From assembly GCF_002797675.1 (NCBI RefSeq), contig NZ_PGEX01000001.1, forward strand, positions 310,001-374,000: a DNA stretch of 64,000 nucleotides, written 5' to 3'. The translations under genes were made by a program, and so were the position numbers. Origin of the DNA: Hallerella succinigenes. Its GTDB lineage: Bacteria; Fibrobacterota; Fibrobacteria; Fibrobacterales; Fibrobacteraceae. This document shows, piece by piece, positions 45,093-54,432 of the stretch (the stretch's first letter is position 1; every line of letters begins with the position of its first letter). The notes beneath the pieces were generated by a model. That model ran no database searches. It worked only from the letters and a program-made list of their open reading frames with translations, and was not told the origin of the DNA.

Positions 45093-47741
45093 TTATTGAA
45101 CGCGCTTCATCATGATGCGGCGGTTCAGTTCGCGACCTTCAGCCGTGCTGTTGTCGGCAACCGGATCCGCTTCGCCCATACCGACCGCTTCGAGACGGCT
45201 CTTATCTACGCCGTTCTTCACGAGTTCGGTAACGACTGCGTCGGCACGCTTCTGAGAAAGTTTCAGGTTGGACTTATCGTTACCGCGGTCATCGGTGTAA
45301 CCGAGGATCTGGTAGCGTTCATCCTTGCGTTCCTTCGAGTTCAATTTCTTAGCGAGTTCACGGAGAGTTCTCTTCGAGTTAGCCGTGAGCTTGGCCTTGC
45401 CACTTGCGAAGTAGACTTCAAGCTTGATTTCTTCAACAGGGCAGCCATCTGCATCCGGAGAACCGGCTTCGAACGGACACTTGTCGAGGCCAGAGCACTG
45501 ACCGGCGAACATGTCGAGCATACCCTTCTGAGTAACCCACGGATCGCAGACGCCGTCCGCATCCGAGTCCGGATTGTCGAGCGGGCAACCGTTGTTGGAC
45601 ACAGAACCCGAGTCAAACGGGCACTTGTCAAGGCCGGTGCAAACATCTGCGAACATTTCGAGCATACCCTTCTGGGTAACCCAAGCATCGCAAACGCCGT
45701 CCTTATCCGAGTCCGGATTGTCGAGCGGGCAACCGTCATTCTTCACAGAACCAGAATCATACGGGCACTTGTCGAGACCGGTGCAGACATCCTTGAAGAC
45801 ATCCTGCATTCCCTTCTGGGTAACCCAAGCATCGCAAACACCGTCATGGTCAACGTCCGGATCTTCCGTCGGGCAGCCATCCGTTGCAAGCGGACCCTTT
45901 TCGTTCGGGCATTTATCCACGCCCGTGCAGACGCTCTTGTAATCATCGAGCATGCCGCGTTCCGAGACCCAAGCATCGCAAACGCTATCCTGGTCGGAGT
46001 CCGGATTGCCAAGCGGGCAACCTTCGTTTTCAATCGGGCCATATTCAGCCGGGCACTTATCCACGCCCTTGCATTGCTTCATGTTCGGATCGGTCGGGTT
46101 TTCGAAGAAGTAGCCGAGCTGCTTTTCGGTAACCCAAGCATCGCAGAGACCATCACCATCGACGTCCGGATCCGGCCACGGGCAACCCTTGTTAGCCACA
46201 GGACCAGCTTCACCCGGGCACATATCGTAGCCCTTACAGACGTTAGCGAATTCAGCGAGGAGACCTTCGTCCGTCACCCACGGAGAGCAGAGGGAGTCGT
46301 TATCCGGGTCCGGGAGCTTGGTTGGGCAGCCGCTGAAGTTCGGCGAACCAGCCTGAGCCGGGCATTCATCGATGCCGGTGCAAACGTCAGCAAACTTAGC
46401 GAGCATATTCTTCTGAGAAACCCACGGGTCGCAAACGCCGTCCGCATCCGGATCCGGATTGTCGAGCGGGCAACCGTCAGAGCCTGCGCCCTGTTCGTTC
46501 GGGCACTGGTCAATGCCTTCGCAGATTTCAGCAAATTCGGAATGGAGACCCTTTTCGGCTACCCAAGCATCGCAAATACCATCTTCATCCAAGTCCGGGT
46601 TCGGCCACGGGCAACCATCGTTGCGCTTGTCGCCGCGTTCATCCGGGCACTTGTCTTCGCTATCAGGAACGCCGTCACCATCGCGATCCGGGTCGATCAG
46701 GAAGCCAGACCACGTGATGCCGCCGAAGCCGTAAGCCTGCGGAACCGTGCGGGCCTTGTAAGTCCAAACCGCTTCCGTATTGCCATTGGTCATGTGAGAA
46801 CCGTCATGCGAGAATCCACCAGACACACGACCTTCCGTGTACTTCTTTGTCACAGCGAAGTGACCACCGACCTGAAGGTCGAGGTGAGAACCGATATGGA
46901 ACACGAGACCCACAGAGGCTTCGTTCATCGTCATCGGTTTGAGACCTTCGTAGTCGCCATCAAAGATGTCCATATAGTATTCACCGAAGATGGAAACGAC
47001 CGGAAGCGGATAGATTTCGATACCGGCAGCCACATTATAGAAGCCCGGGAAATTATCGTTACCCACCGTGAAACGGTAGCCGCCGTTCAAGTGGATGAGA
47101 ATCGGAGCGGCTTCGATCTTACGCATATCCATCGTTGCTGCGAGAACAAAACGCATGATCGAGTTCTTGTTACCGTAAGCGTAACCAACGCCCGTATTTC
47201 TATTGATATAATCCGGTTCGCGGATCCAAAGACCGCGCTTGTTCGCGTCCGTCGTCGGGAAATCCATGCCGAGGAGCAACGCGATATCAAAAAGCTGATC
47301 TTCCGGAAGCGGTGCACGGAACTTCAAGCTAGCGCGGAGATTACCGAGATAGCCCTGATTAGCCGCATCACCTGCACGCGTTTCCTTGCCTTTTTCATCG
47401 GTATACTTATCAAAACCGACATGGTCATAATAAAGCGGAAGCATTACCGCTACGTCCACAATTTCGAACATGCCAAAGGACATGCCGAAGTAGCCGTTTG
47501 CACCATAATATTCAGACACGCCGTTACGGCCCGTGTTCGAATAGAACTCTTCGTCCGAGAAAACGCTCTTGTCATTCGAGATATCGCCCAAAACGCTGAT
47601 ACCCAACTGACCATGCTTCATGGACTGTGCTGAATATGTTTTGTCAAAACCGAGTTGTCCGCTCTTGTTAAAGGTTTCGTGCGCAAAAGCGAGCGAAGCC
47701 GATAAACCAAGAAGGGCCAAACACTTTATGCAGTTTTTCAT
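45093..47741 (-). CDS. OmpA-family outer-membrane protein with thrombospondin type 3 repeats
   Basis: This 882-residue protein has a signal peptide (cleavage after LAFA, about residue 20). An N-terminal beta-barrel-like region (about 21-350, alternating aromatic strands) follows. Next come eight to nine calcium-binding TSP3-type repeats of about 48 residues (about 355-770), each DxDxDGxCDxWV, then a CxGxDKCP loop. A C-terminal OmpA peptidoglycan-binding domain (about 775-882) contains YQILGYTDDRGNDKSNLKLSQ (in part) and NRRIMMKR. It should tie the outer membrane to the cell wall. A strong AAGGAG site precedes the ATG. Confidence 0.92.
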   Translation of the reverse strand: MKNCIKCLALLGLSASLAFAHETFNKSGQLGFDKTYSAQSMKHGQLGISVLGDISNDKSVFSDEEFYSNTGRNGVSEYYGANGYFGMSFGMFEIVDVAVMLPLYYDHVGFDKYTDEKGKETRAGDAANQGYLGNLRASLKFRAPLPEDQLFDIALLLGMDFPTTDANKRGLWIREPDYINRNTGVGYAYGNKNSIMRFVLAATMDMRKIEAAPILIHLNGGYRFTVGNDNFPGFYNVAAGIEIYPLPVVSIFGEYYMDIFDGDYEGLKPMTMNEASVGLVFHIGSHLDLQVGGHFAVTKKYTEGRVSGGFSHDGSHMTNGNTEAVWTYKARTVPQAYGFGGITWSGFLIDPDRDGDGVPDSEDKCPDERGDKRNDGCPWPNPDLDEDGICDAWVAEKGLHSEFAEICEGIDQCPNEQGAGSDGCPLDNPDPDADGVCDPWVSQKNMLAKFADVCTGIDECPAQAGSPNFSGCPTKLPDPDNDSLCSPWVTDEGLLAEFANVCKGYDMCPGEAGPVANKGCPWPDPDVDGDGLCDAWVTEKQLGYFFENPTDPNMKQCKGVDKCPAEYGPIENEGCPLGNPDSDQDSVCDAWVSERGMLDDYKSVCTGVDKCPNEKGPLATDGCPTEDPDVDHDGVCDAWVTQKGMQDVFKDVCTGLDKCPYDSGSVKNDGCPLDNPDSDKDGVCDAWVTQKGMLEMFADVCTGLDKCPFDSGSVSNNGCPLDNPDSDADGVCDPWVTQKGMLDMFAGQCSGLDKCPFEAGSPDADGCPVEEIKLEVYFASGKAKLTANSKRTLRELAKKLNSKERKDERYQILGYTDDRGNDKSNLKLSQKRADAVVTELVKNGVDKSRLEAVGMGEADPVADNSTAEGRELNRRIMMKRVQ
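45430..46660 (-). repeat. tandem repeats encoding TSP3 modules
   Basis: About eight units of roughly 140-150 bp, each coding for the D-x-D-x-DG-x-CD-x-WV / G-x-DKCP module. The units at 45540-45740 are the most alike at DNA level, which suggests recent duplication. Confidence 0.75.
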
Positions 47742-47898
47742 TGGTTCTCCTTCTTATAAACCAATCCGAACCCGCCAACTGCGACGGGCATATTCCTAAG
47801 GAAAAAGATAGTTAGAAAAGCTTTTTTTGTCTTTATCATTTTGTTTCAACGCAACTTCGTTACCGCATTTTTACATTGCATCTTTCGTTTACAAATCG

Positions 47899-48564
47899 TT
47901 ACGTTTCAAAGAGTTCCGGGAACTCCCGGCGCAGGCTCGTAAACCCTCGGAACGAAATAATCAAATGGTCGAGCACCGGGATTTCGAGAAGCTTGCCCGC
48001 CTGTACAAGACAACGCGTCACCTGTTTATCTTCTTCGCTTGCAATCAAAGAGCCCGACGGATGATTGTGCGCAACGATGACGCCACTCGCCCGGTCCCGA
48101 ATCGCCTCGGCAAAAACCTCCCGGGCGTGCACCTGGGTTCGGTCGGCAAGGCCTTCCGTCACCACATGAACCCCCAAGAGCCCATTACAGTTACTTAAAG
48201 AGCTAACGACAAAACACTCCTGCTGTTTAAACTTGAGAAAGGCGATATGCGGCACAAGCGCACCGGGCGATGCGATGCTCTGCATCTGCGCACCCAGGAA
48301 AAAACGCCCCGAAAGTTCCAAGCACGCGAGAATTTGCGAAGCATTCGCCTTTCCAAGCCCTCCGATGCGGCAAAGTTCTTCAAGGCTCGGGCGACGAGCC
48401 ATACCCGAAAGGAAGGTGGCAAGCTCTTCCGAAAGGGTAAAAACGTCCTTTTCGGAGGTTCCCCTGCCGAGAATCAGAGCGAGCAGGTCCGCGGTCGATA
48501 AGGACTCCGCGCCTTCCTTTTGCAAACGTTCCCGGGGAAGTTTTGTTCTGTCACAGACAATCAT
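47899..48564 (-). CDS. radC: RadC-family JAMM/MPN protein
   Basis: This 221-residue protein opens RTKLPRERLQKEGAESLSTADLLALIL (only part needed for recognition) with a helix-hairpin-helix RIGGLGKANASQILA. The JAMM metal motif is VIVAHNHPSGSLIASEED (His-x-His-Pro...Asp). The family was named after a DNA repair phenotype that was later disputed; its biochemical role is unclear. AGAGAGGA precedes the ATG. A tract of AT-rich DNA lies upstream. Confidence 0.93.
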   Translation of the reverse strand: MIVCDRTKLPRERLQKEGAESLSTADLLALILGRGTSEKDVFTLSEELATFLSGMARRPSLEELCRIGGLGKANASQILACLELSGRFFLGAQMQSIASPGALVPHIAFLKFKQQECFVVSSLSNCNGLLGVHVVTEGLADRTQVHAREVFAEAIRDRASGVIVAHNHPSGSLIASEEDKQVTRCLVQAGKLLEIPVLDHLIISFRGFTSLRREFPELFET

Positions 48565-48959
48565 GCGATTTTTCCTCTCTTTTTAGATCTTTTTTTGTGA
48601 TTTGGGACTCATCCTTATAGAAGGACGCTCGAAAAAGCGTTTTGTCCACCTCCAAGACGAAAAAAATCTTTTTCCTGTCCGTTCCCTCTATTGGGGTAAC
48701 TTCCACTCCAAAACACAGATTTTCAAAATTTAAGATTCTCAAAAAATCAAAACTTTCACTCAAAAACAGATGATTTTAAAATTTTTAAAAAAATTTCATT
48801 CCAAAAATCAGCAAAATTAACCTTAAACAAGCAAAATCATGAACTTTTCAAAGCATCATTTTAAAAAATCGCATATTTTTTGCACAAAACCCTAGTAATA
48901 AGCCTTTTCATATTGTATATTTTACCTAGTAAAACGAATTCAATCTATCGAGAAATAAC
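48565..48959. other. 395-bp AT-rich gap between radC and ilvB
   Basis: No convincing gene. The centre (about 48720-48880) is extremely AT-rich with many A-tracts, as in curved promoter-upstream DNA. TATATT at 48916-48921 is a plausible -10 for ilvB, giving a leader of about 32 nt. No clear -35 is visible. A weak 70-codon minus-strand frame from a GTG at 48763 was not accepted. Confidence 0.5.
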
Positions 48960-50684
48960 ATGACAAATCACGCATTAAGCGGCGCACAGGTGATGCTCGA
49001 TTGTTTAAAACGCGAAGGCGTTGACACAATCTTCGGTTATCCAGGCGGATCCGCAATTCCTCTTTTCGATGCACTCCTCGATTCTAATATTAAGATGGTG
49101 CTTTCCCGTCATGAACAGGGAGCAACCCACATGGCAGACGGCTATGCCCGTGCAACTGGCAAAGTCGGCGTTGTGCTCGTGACGAGCGGTCCGGGCGCCA
49201 CCAATACATTTACCGGTATTTATACAGCTTTGATGGATTCCTCGCCGATTGTCGTGCTCGCCGCCCAGACGACCACTCCGAACCTCGGTAAGGACGCTTT
49301 CCAGGAATGCGATACGAGCGGCATGACTTTCGCAGCCGTGAAGCACTCCTTCCTCGTCAAGGACCCGAATGACCTTTCGCGCGTGGTGAAGGAAGCCTTC
49401 CACATCGCACGTTCGGGCCGTCCGGGTCCTGTGCTGATCGACCTTCCGAAGGACGTGACTGCAGGCAACTGCACCGCTTCTTTCAGCGATGAAATCGATC
49501 TCCCGGGTTACAAGATTCCGACTCACGCCGATCCGGAAGCCGTAGCGAAGGCAGCTGCACTTCTCAAAAAGTCCACAAAGCCTCTTCTCCTCGTCGGTCA
49601 CGGCGCAATCATTTCTAACGCTTCCCGTCAGGTGAAGGAACTCGCCGAAAAGCTGAACGCTCCGGTAGTCGAAACCCTTCTCGGTCTCGGCGCTTTCCCA
49701 GAAACACATCCGCTTTCCCTCGGTATGCTCGGCATGCACGGTACCGCTTACGCGAACAAGGCCGTGCTCGAATGCGACTTGATCATGAGCATCGGTTCCC
49801 GCTGGGACGACCGCATCGTCGGTAAGATCGAAGAATTCTGCAAGGATGCAACGATTATCCATGTGGACATCGACCCGGCAGAAGAAGGCAAGATTCTGCA
49901 GCCGGATGCATTCCTCTGCGGCGATGCCAAGCTCGTTTTGGAACAGCTCCTCCCGCTCGTTTCCCGTCTCGATACAGAAGACTGGGTGAAGACCTGCCAG
50001 ACTTACAAGAAGCGCTATCCGCTGACCTACCCGAAGCAGGGCGGTCTCCGTATGCAGCACATTATTTCGACCGTTTACGAGCTCACGAAGGGCAAGGCCA
50101 TCGTCACGACAGACGTGGGTCAGCACCAGATGTGGGTCGCCCAGTTCTACAAGGCCGATTATCCGCGTCAGTTCATTTCGAGCGGCGGTGCAGGCACGAT
50201 GGGCTTCGGTTTGCCATCCGCAATCGGTGCGGCCATCGGCGTCAGTTCCGAATTAAACTGGCCGATCTGCTGCTTCGCCGGTGACGGCGGATTCCAAATG
50301 ACGGAATTCGAACTTTCGACAGCCGCCCTTCACAAGCTTCCGATCAAAATCTTCGTGATGGACAACAAGTACCTCGGCATGGTCCGCCAGTGGCAGGATA
50401 TGTTCTACGGCAAGCGTTATTCTTCCGTGAGCATGGAAGGCAACCCGGACTTTGTAAAGCTCGCCGAAGCTTACGGAATCAGGGCATTCCGCATCAAGCG
50501 CTCCGCCGACGCCGAACGTATCATTCAGAAGGCTCTCGATTACAACGAAGGCCCAGTGCTCATCCACTGCGAATGTGAAGAAGAAGATAATGTGTTCCCG
50601 ATGATTCCGGCGGGCGCCCCGCTCACCGCAATGATGACGGAACCGCCCAAAGGTCAGCTGGAAAAGCCGACAGGGAGCACCTAA
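48960..50684 (+). CDS. ilvB: acetolactate synthase, large catalytic subunit
   Basis: This 574-residue ThDP enzyme forms acetolactate or acetohydroxybutyrate from pyruvate. IFGYPGGSAIPLFDALL and the activating Glu in LSRHEQGATHMADGYARAT (shown in parts) are present. GPGATNTFTGIYTALMDSSP binds cofactor, and GDGGFQMTEFELSTA with DNKYLGMVRQWQ is the ThDP-Mg motif. It lies 3 bp from ilvN, forming ilvBN. The FAD-binding middle domain is of normal length. Confidence 0.97.
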   Translation: MTNHALSGAQVMLDCLKREGVDTIFGYPGGSAIPLFDALLDSNIKMVLSRHEQGATHMADGYARATGKVGVVLVTSGPGATNTFTGIYTALMDSSPIVVLAAQTTTPNLGKDAFQECDTSGMTFAAVKHSFLVKDPNDLSRVVKEAFHIARSGRPGPVLIDLPKDVTAGNCTASFSDEIDLPGYKIPTHADPEAVAKAAALLKKSTKPLLLVGHGAIISNASRQVKELAEKLNAPVVETLLGLGAFPETHPLSLGMLGMHGTAYANKAVLECDLIMSIGSRWDDRIVGKIEEFCKDATIIHVDIDPAEEGKILQPDAFLCGDAKLVLEQLLPLVSRLDTEDWVKTCQTYKKRYPLTYPKQGGLRMQHIISTVYELTKGKAIVTTDVGQHQMWVAQFYKADYPRQFISSGGAGTMGFGLPSAIGAAIGVSSELNWPICCFAGDGGFQMTEFELSTAALHKLPIKIFVMDNKYLGMVRQWQDMFYGKRYSSVSMEGNPDFVKLAEAYGIRAFRIKRSADAERIIQKALDYNEGPVLIHCECEEEDNVFPMIPAGAPLTAMMTEPPKGQLEKPTGST

Positions 50685-50687
50685 CCC

Positions 50688-51197
50688 ATGGCTACATTTG
50701 ATAAAAATGCATCGGCTCACTGCTTGAGCCTTCTCGTCGCAAACCGTCCCGGCGTTCTCGTGCGCATTGCGCTCGTGTTCTCCCGCCGTGGCTACAACCT
50801 CGACTCTCTCGTGGTGTCCCCGACGCTCAATCCGGACTTTAGCCGTATGAACATCGTGGCACACGGTAACCCAGAAATTCTCGTCCAGATCATCAAACAG
50901 CTCGAAAAGCTCGTCGACGTGATCCAGGCGAAGGACCACACCGGTTCGACCACCGTTGAAAAGGAACTTGCTTTGATCAAGGTCAAATGCAAGCCGGAAC
51001 AGAGAACGGAAATTCTCCAGCTCTGCGACCACTTCAAGGCGGTTACCATCGATATGACCGAAACCTCGATGATTATCCAAATCACGGGTAACACGGACAA
51101 GATCGATGCGATGAAGCACCTCCTCGACAAATTCGAAGTGGTGGAATACATCCGTACCGGAAAAGTCATCATGCTTCGTGGCGAAGATATTACTTAA
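50688..51197 (+). CDS. ilvN: acetolactate synthase, regulatory small subunit
   Basis: This 169-residue protein has an N-terminal ACT domain (LSLLVANRPGVLVRIALVFS, RRGYNLDSLVVSPT) and the C-terminal ALS small-subunit domain (ELALIKVKCKPEQRTEI, EYIRTGKVIMLRGED). It confers valine feedback inhibition on IlvB and full activity. It is translated 3 bp after ilvB and ends before a terminator. Confidence 0.96.
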   Translation: MATFDKNASAHCLSLLVANRPGVLVRIALVFSRRGYNLDSLVVSPTLNPDFSRMNIVAHGNPEILVQIIKQLEKLVDVIQAKDHTGSTTVEKELALIKVKCKPEQRTEILQLCDHFKAVTIDMTETSMIIQITGNTDKIDAMKHLLDKFEVVEYIRTGKVIMLRGEDIT

Positions 51198-51222
51198 TCG
51201 TAATTTTAACAGCAATCTTCCC

Positions 51223-51254
51223 AAAAAAAGTCCCGCGCAAGCGGGGCTTTTTTT
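51223..51254 (+). terminator. rho-independent terminator after ilvN
   Basis: Stem AAAAAAAGTCCCGC/GCGGGGCTTTTTTT with a GCAA loop. Its T-run continues directly into TATATT of the next promoter. Confidence 0.88.
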
Positions 51255-51259
51255 ATATT
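51254..51259 (+). promoter_or_regulatory. putative leaderless -10 element of rmlD
   Basis: TATATT at -13 to -8 of the rmlD ATG, fused to the end of the ilvN terminator. Confidence 0.45.
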
Positions 51260-51266
51260 CAAGCAC

Positions 51267-52187
51267 ATGAAAATATTTGTAACAGGGGTGGCAGGACAAC
51301 TCGGCCACGACGTCATTAATGAGCTCGCTAAAAGAGGTTACGAAGGGATCGCCAGCGACATCGCTCCGACATACAGCGGAATCCAAGATTCCTCTGAGGT
51401 CACGCAGGCAGCATACCGTTCCATGGACATTACAAACCCTAAAGCTGTAGAAGCGACCCTCACTGAAATCAACCCGGACGTTGTCATTCACTGCGCCGCC
51501 TGGACCGCAGTAGACCTCGCCGAAGACGAAGACAAGCAGGAAAAAGTTCGTGCGATCAACGCAGGCGGCACGAAGAACATCGCTCTCGTCTGCAAAAAGC
51601 TGAACTGCAAAATGGTCTACATCAGCACGGACTACGTCTTTGACGGTCAAGGCACAAAGCCCTGGGAGCCGGACTGCAAGGATTACAAGCCGCTGAACGT
51701 TTACGGTCAGACAAAGCTCGAAGGAGAACTCGCCGTAAGCGAAAATCTCGAAAAGTATTTCATCGTCCGCATCGCATGGGTCTTTGGCCTCAACGGCAAG
51801 AACTTCATCAAGACGATGCTGAACGTGGGAAAGACCCACGACAGCGTCCGCGTGGTAAACGACCAGGTCGGCACTCCAACTTACACCTACGACCTTGCCC
51901 GCCTGCTCGTCGACATGGTGGAAACGGAAAAATACGGCTACTACCATGCGACAAACGAAGGCGGATACATCAGCTGGTTCGACTTCACCCAAGAAATCTA
52001 CAAGCAGGCGGGCCTCAAAACGAACGTTCTCCCGGTGACGACCGCGGAATATGGACTTTCGAAGGCTGCTCGTCCGTTCAACAGCCGACTCGACAAGTCA
52101 AAGCTTGTCGCAAACGGCTTTAAGCCTCTTCCGACGTGGCAGGATGCGCTTTCCCGCTACCTCAAGGAAATGCAGGACAACGCCTAA
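51267..52187 (+). CDS. rmlD: dTDP-4-dehydrorhamnose reductase
   Basis: This 306-residue SDR enzyme opens KIFVTGVAGQLGHDVINEL (NAD(P)-binding GxxGQLG). The catalytic YxxxK is in NVYGQTKLEGEL, Ser/Thr in VYISTDYVFDGQGTKPW. VRIAWVFG and GYYHATNEGGYISWFDF (in part) are family stretches. It performs the last step of dTDP-L-rhamnose synthesis. No other rml gene is in the window, so the pathway must be dispersed or this acts on another sugar. Confidence 0.92.
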   Translation: MKIFVTGVAGQLGHDVINELAKRGYEGIASDIAPTYSGIQDSSEVTQAAYRSMDITNPKAVEATLTEINPDVVIHCAAWTAVDLAEDEDKQEKVRAINAGGTKNIALVCKKLNCKMVYISTDYVFDGQGTKPWEPDCKDYKPLNVYGQTKLEGELAVSENLEKYFIVRIAWVFGLNGKNFIKTMLNVGKTHDSVRVVNDQVGTPTYTYDLARLLVDMVETEKYGYYHATNEGGYISWFDFTQEIYKQAGLKTNVLPVTTAEYGLSKAARPFNSRLDKSKLVANGFKPLPTWQDALSRYLKEMQDNA

Positions 52188-52203
52188 GCTTTTCGCTTTC
52201 TAG

Positions 52204-52237
52204 AAAAAAAGACTCGTCCATCGACGAGTCTTTTTTT
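52204..52237. terminator. bidirectional terminator between rmlD and prfB
   Basis: A perfect stem AAAAAAAGACTCGTC/GACGAGTCTTTTTTT with a CATC loop gives T-runs on both strands. Confidence 0.9.
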
Positions 52238-52252
52238 GAAGTTCTAGAAGAA

Positions 52253-53369
52253 TTACTTCTGTTCCGTTTCCGCCTGAGCCTGGCTCAAAAGATACGCGTT
52301 GATGAAAGGCTTGATCTTTCCATCAAGAACACCCGTCGTGTCGGACGTTTCTTCATTTGTACGCAAATCCTTCACCAGCTGATACGGTTGAAGAACATAG
52401 CTGCGGATCTGGGAGCCCCATTCCACCTTCTTCTTTTCGGCGAGGCGCGCATCGCGCTTCGCTTCTTCTTCCTGGCGATAATGTTCGGCGACCATCGTGG
52501 TGAGCATTTTCAAAGCCGTTGCACGGTTCTGAATCTGCGACCGTTCCGTCTGGCAGCTTGCGACGATACCCGTCGGGATATGCGTCATACGGACTGCGGA
52601 GTCGGTCTTGTTGATGTACTGCCCACCAGCACCCGAAGAACGGTAAACGTCCACGCGGATATCGGCCGGGTTGATTTCGAATTCGATTTCGTCGTGTTCC
52701 GGGTAAAGGTACACTGCACAGAAGCTCGTGTGACGGCGAGCGTTAGCGTCGAACGGGCTGATACGCACCAAGCGGTGAACACCGATTTCCGAACGGAGGA
52801 ATCCGTAGGCGTATTCATCCTTGATTTCGATTGTCGCACTGCTGATGCCCGCTTCTTCGCCTTCCTGAACGTCGATGACCTTAAAGTCCATGCCTTCGCG
52901 TTCGAGGAAACGCTTGTACATCCGGAGCAGCATATTTGCCCAGTCGTGCGCTTCCGTTCCTCCTGCACCCGGGTGAAGGGTGAGGACTGCGGCACAAGCA
53001 TCGTCCGGGCCCGAAAGCATCCGGCGAAACTCCATTTCGTCGACACGCTTCAAAAGGGCCTTGTAATCTTCTTCCACATTGTCGAAGAGTTCCTGCGAAT
53101 CCGGTTCGGACTTAGCCATTTCGTAAAGTTCCGAAAGGTCATCGCAAGACGTGGAAAGCTCGTTCCAAGCGCCGATGGTCTTTTTGAGAGACGTAATCTT
53201 TTTGAGCAAGGCCTGGGCTTTGTCCTGATCATTCCAAAGATCCGGATTGCCGGATTCCTTTTCAAGTACCGAGAGCTCTACTTCCTTAGACTCAAGGTCA
53301 AAGATACCCCCGGAGCTTATCGATTCTCACGCGGAGTTCGGTAAGCCCTGTGTGCGAAGTCGTTGCCAT
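52253..53369 (-). CDS. prfB: peptide chain release factor 2, made by programmed +1 frameshift
   Basis: The first frame starts at the ATG at 53369 and gives 23 codons ending in CTT TGA (UGA at 53300-53298). Skipping the T continues in the +1 frame to 52253 for a 371-residue RF2. The slip site GGGGGTATCTTTGAC has the internal Shine-Dalgarno-like G-run and CUU-UGA-C exactly as in E. coli prfB. GAGGQYINKTDSAVRMTH holds the GGQ motif, and ISPF the UGA-recognising SPF tripeptide. The start shares one base with the stop of the foldase gene upstream. Confidence 0.96.
53297..53312 (-). promoter_or_regulatory. RF2 programmed frameshift site
   Basis: On the minus strand CGGGGGTATCTTTGAC: a G-rich anti-SD pairing segment, 3-nt spacer and CTT-TGA-C shift site. 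Low RF2 levels favour the shift, giving autoregulation. Confidence 0.95.
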
Positions 53370-54382
53370 TACTTGGCGCCTCCAATGGCACTTTCTGGAG
53401 TGTAATCCTTGTTCAGGTACTTGACCTTATACTTCTTGGCGAGTTCGTCCAAGTACTGCTTGATTTTGAGCTGACGTTCCTGTTCAGCCTGAACGCGGAG
53501 AATATATTCGATCTGGACCTTGTAATTTTCGAACTTGCCGTCGTTCTTTTCGGTGAGCATAAAGATCTGGAGACCTTCGCTCGTGGAGAAGACATCGGAG
53601 ATTTCGCCAACGGTGAGCTTGCTGATGGCCTTTGCGAAGTCAGCGCCCTTGCTCTTGGCGAGGAACTTGTTCATCACGCCGCCTGTCTTACGAGCATCAG
53701 CGTCGTCGCTGTACTGAGCAGCGAGAGTAGCAAAGCTAGCCTTGCCAAGGCGAACCTGGGCTGCGAGACCCTTGAGGAGTTCCTTCTTGTCTTCGATAGC
53801 CTTCTTGGATTCACCCTTCTTGCTCTTGAGGAGAATGCGGGCGCCGCTGATGGTATCGTTCAAAGGTACCTTGGACTTGTTGAGTTCCCAGTAAGCGGAA
53901 ATCTGCTTGTCGGTCGGATCTGTCGGATACGGCACCTTCTTTTCGAGAATGATGTCGCTCTGGAGCTGCTGTTCGATGCGCTGGTTGAACTGAGCTTCCG
54001 TGATGCCGCTCTTCTTGAGTTCCTTGTTAAAGGCGTCGATGCTCGGATACTGAGCCTTGAAAAGCTTGGCGACGCTGTCGATACGGTTTTTCGGAACCTT
54101 GATCGAAAGAGCCTTGGCTTCGAGCTTGATGAGTTCCTGACCGACGAGGTTATCGATCACAGCCCAACGAACCTGCTTCATCGCTTCTGGCGGAATCTGG
54201 CGGCCACGCGCCTGAGCCTTGGCGAGAGCTTCGGTAAGGCTGTCCACATGGCCCTGGGAAATACCAGTCTTACCGACTTGGATCACATCAAAATTTTTAC
54301 CGTTCATGAGCTGAGCAGAACCGAAAGTTGCACAGACCATGACAGGGATAAGAGATTTCTTAACAAGATTGAAAAAGCGCAT
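53369..54382 (-). CDS. SurA/PpiC-type periplasmic peptidyl-prolyl isomerase
   Basis: With the ATG at 54382 (337 residues, preceded by AGGGTG) it has a signal peptide ending near FGSAQ. A SurA-like helical N-domain (about 55-150) and a parvulin domain (about 175-275; SGARILLKSKK, FATLAAQYSDDADARKTGGVM, VGEISDVFSTSEGLQIFML, listed in parts) follow. It should assist folding of outer-membrane proteins. A -10-like TATATT lies about 40 bp upstream. It is the first gene of a unit with prfB. Confidence 0.85.
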   Translation of the reverse strand: MRFFNLVKKSLIPVMVCATFGSAQLMNGKNFDVIQVGKTGISQGHVDSLTEALAKAQARGRQIPPEAMKQVRWAVIDNLVGQELIKLEAKALSIKVPKNRIDSVAKLFKAQYPSIDAFNKELKKSGITEAQFNQRIEQQLQSDIILEKKVPYPTDPTDKQISAYWELNKSKVPLNDTISGARILLKSKKGESKKAIEDKKELLKGLAAQVRLGKASFATLAAQYSDDADARKTGGVMNKFLAKSKGADFAKAISKLTVGEISDVFSTSEGLQIFMLTEKNDGKFENYKVQIEYILRVQAEQERQLKIKQYLDELAKKYKVKYLNKDYTPESAIGGAK

Positions 54383-54432
54383 AAGCACCCTAGGTTAAAT
54401 TTTGGACGCCGATAATATAGAAAAATCGGAAC

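Noticed and set aside
45096-47633. 845-codon frame opposite the OmpA/TSP3 gene
   Set aside because: The repeat structure is a mirror of the TSP3 repeats; it has no start signal and no signal peptide.
48551-48763. 70-codon minus-strand frame overlapping the start of radC
   Set aside because: GTG start without ribosome-binding site or -10 element, low-complexity content, and the radC ribosome-binding site lies inside it.
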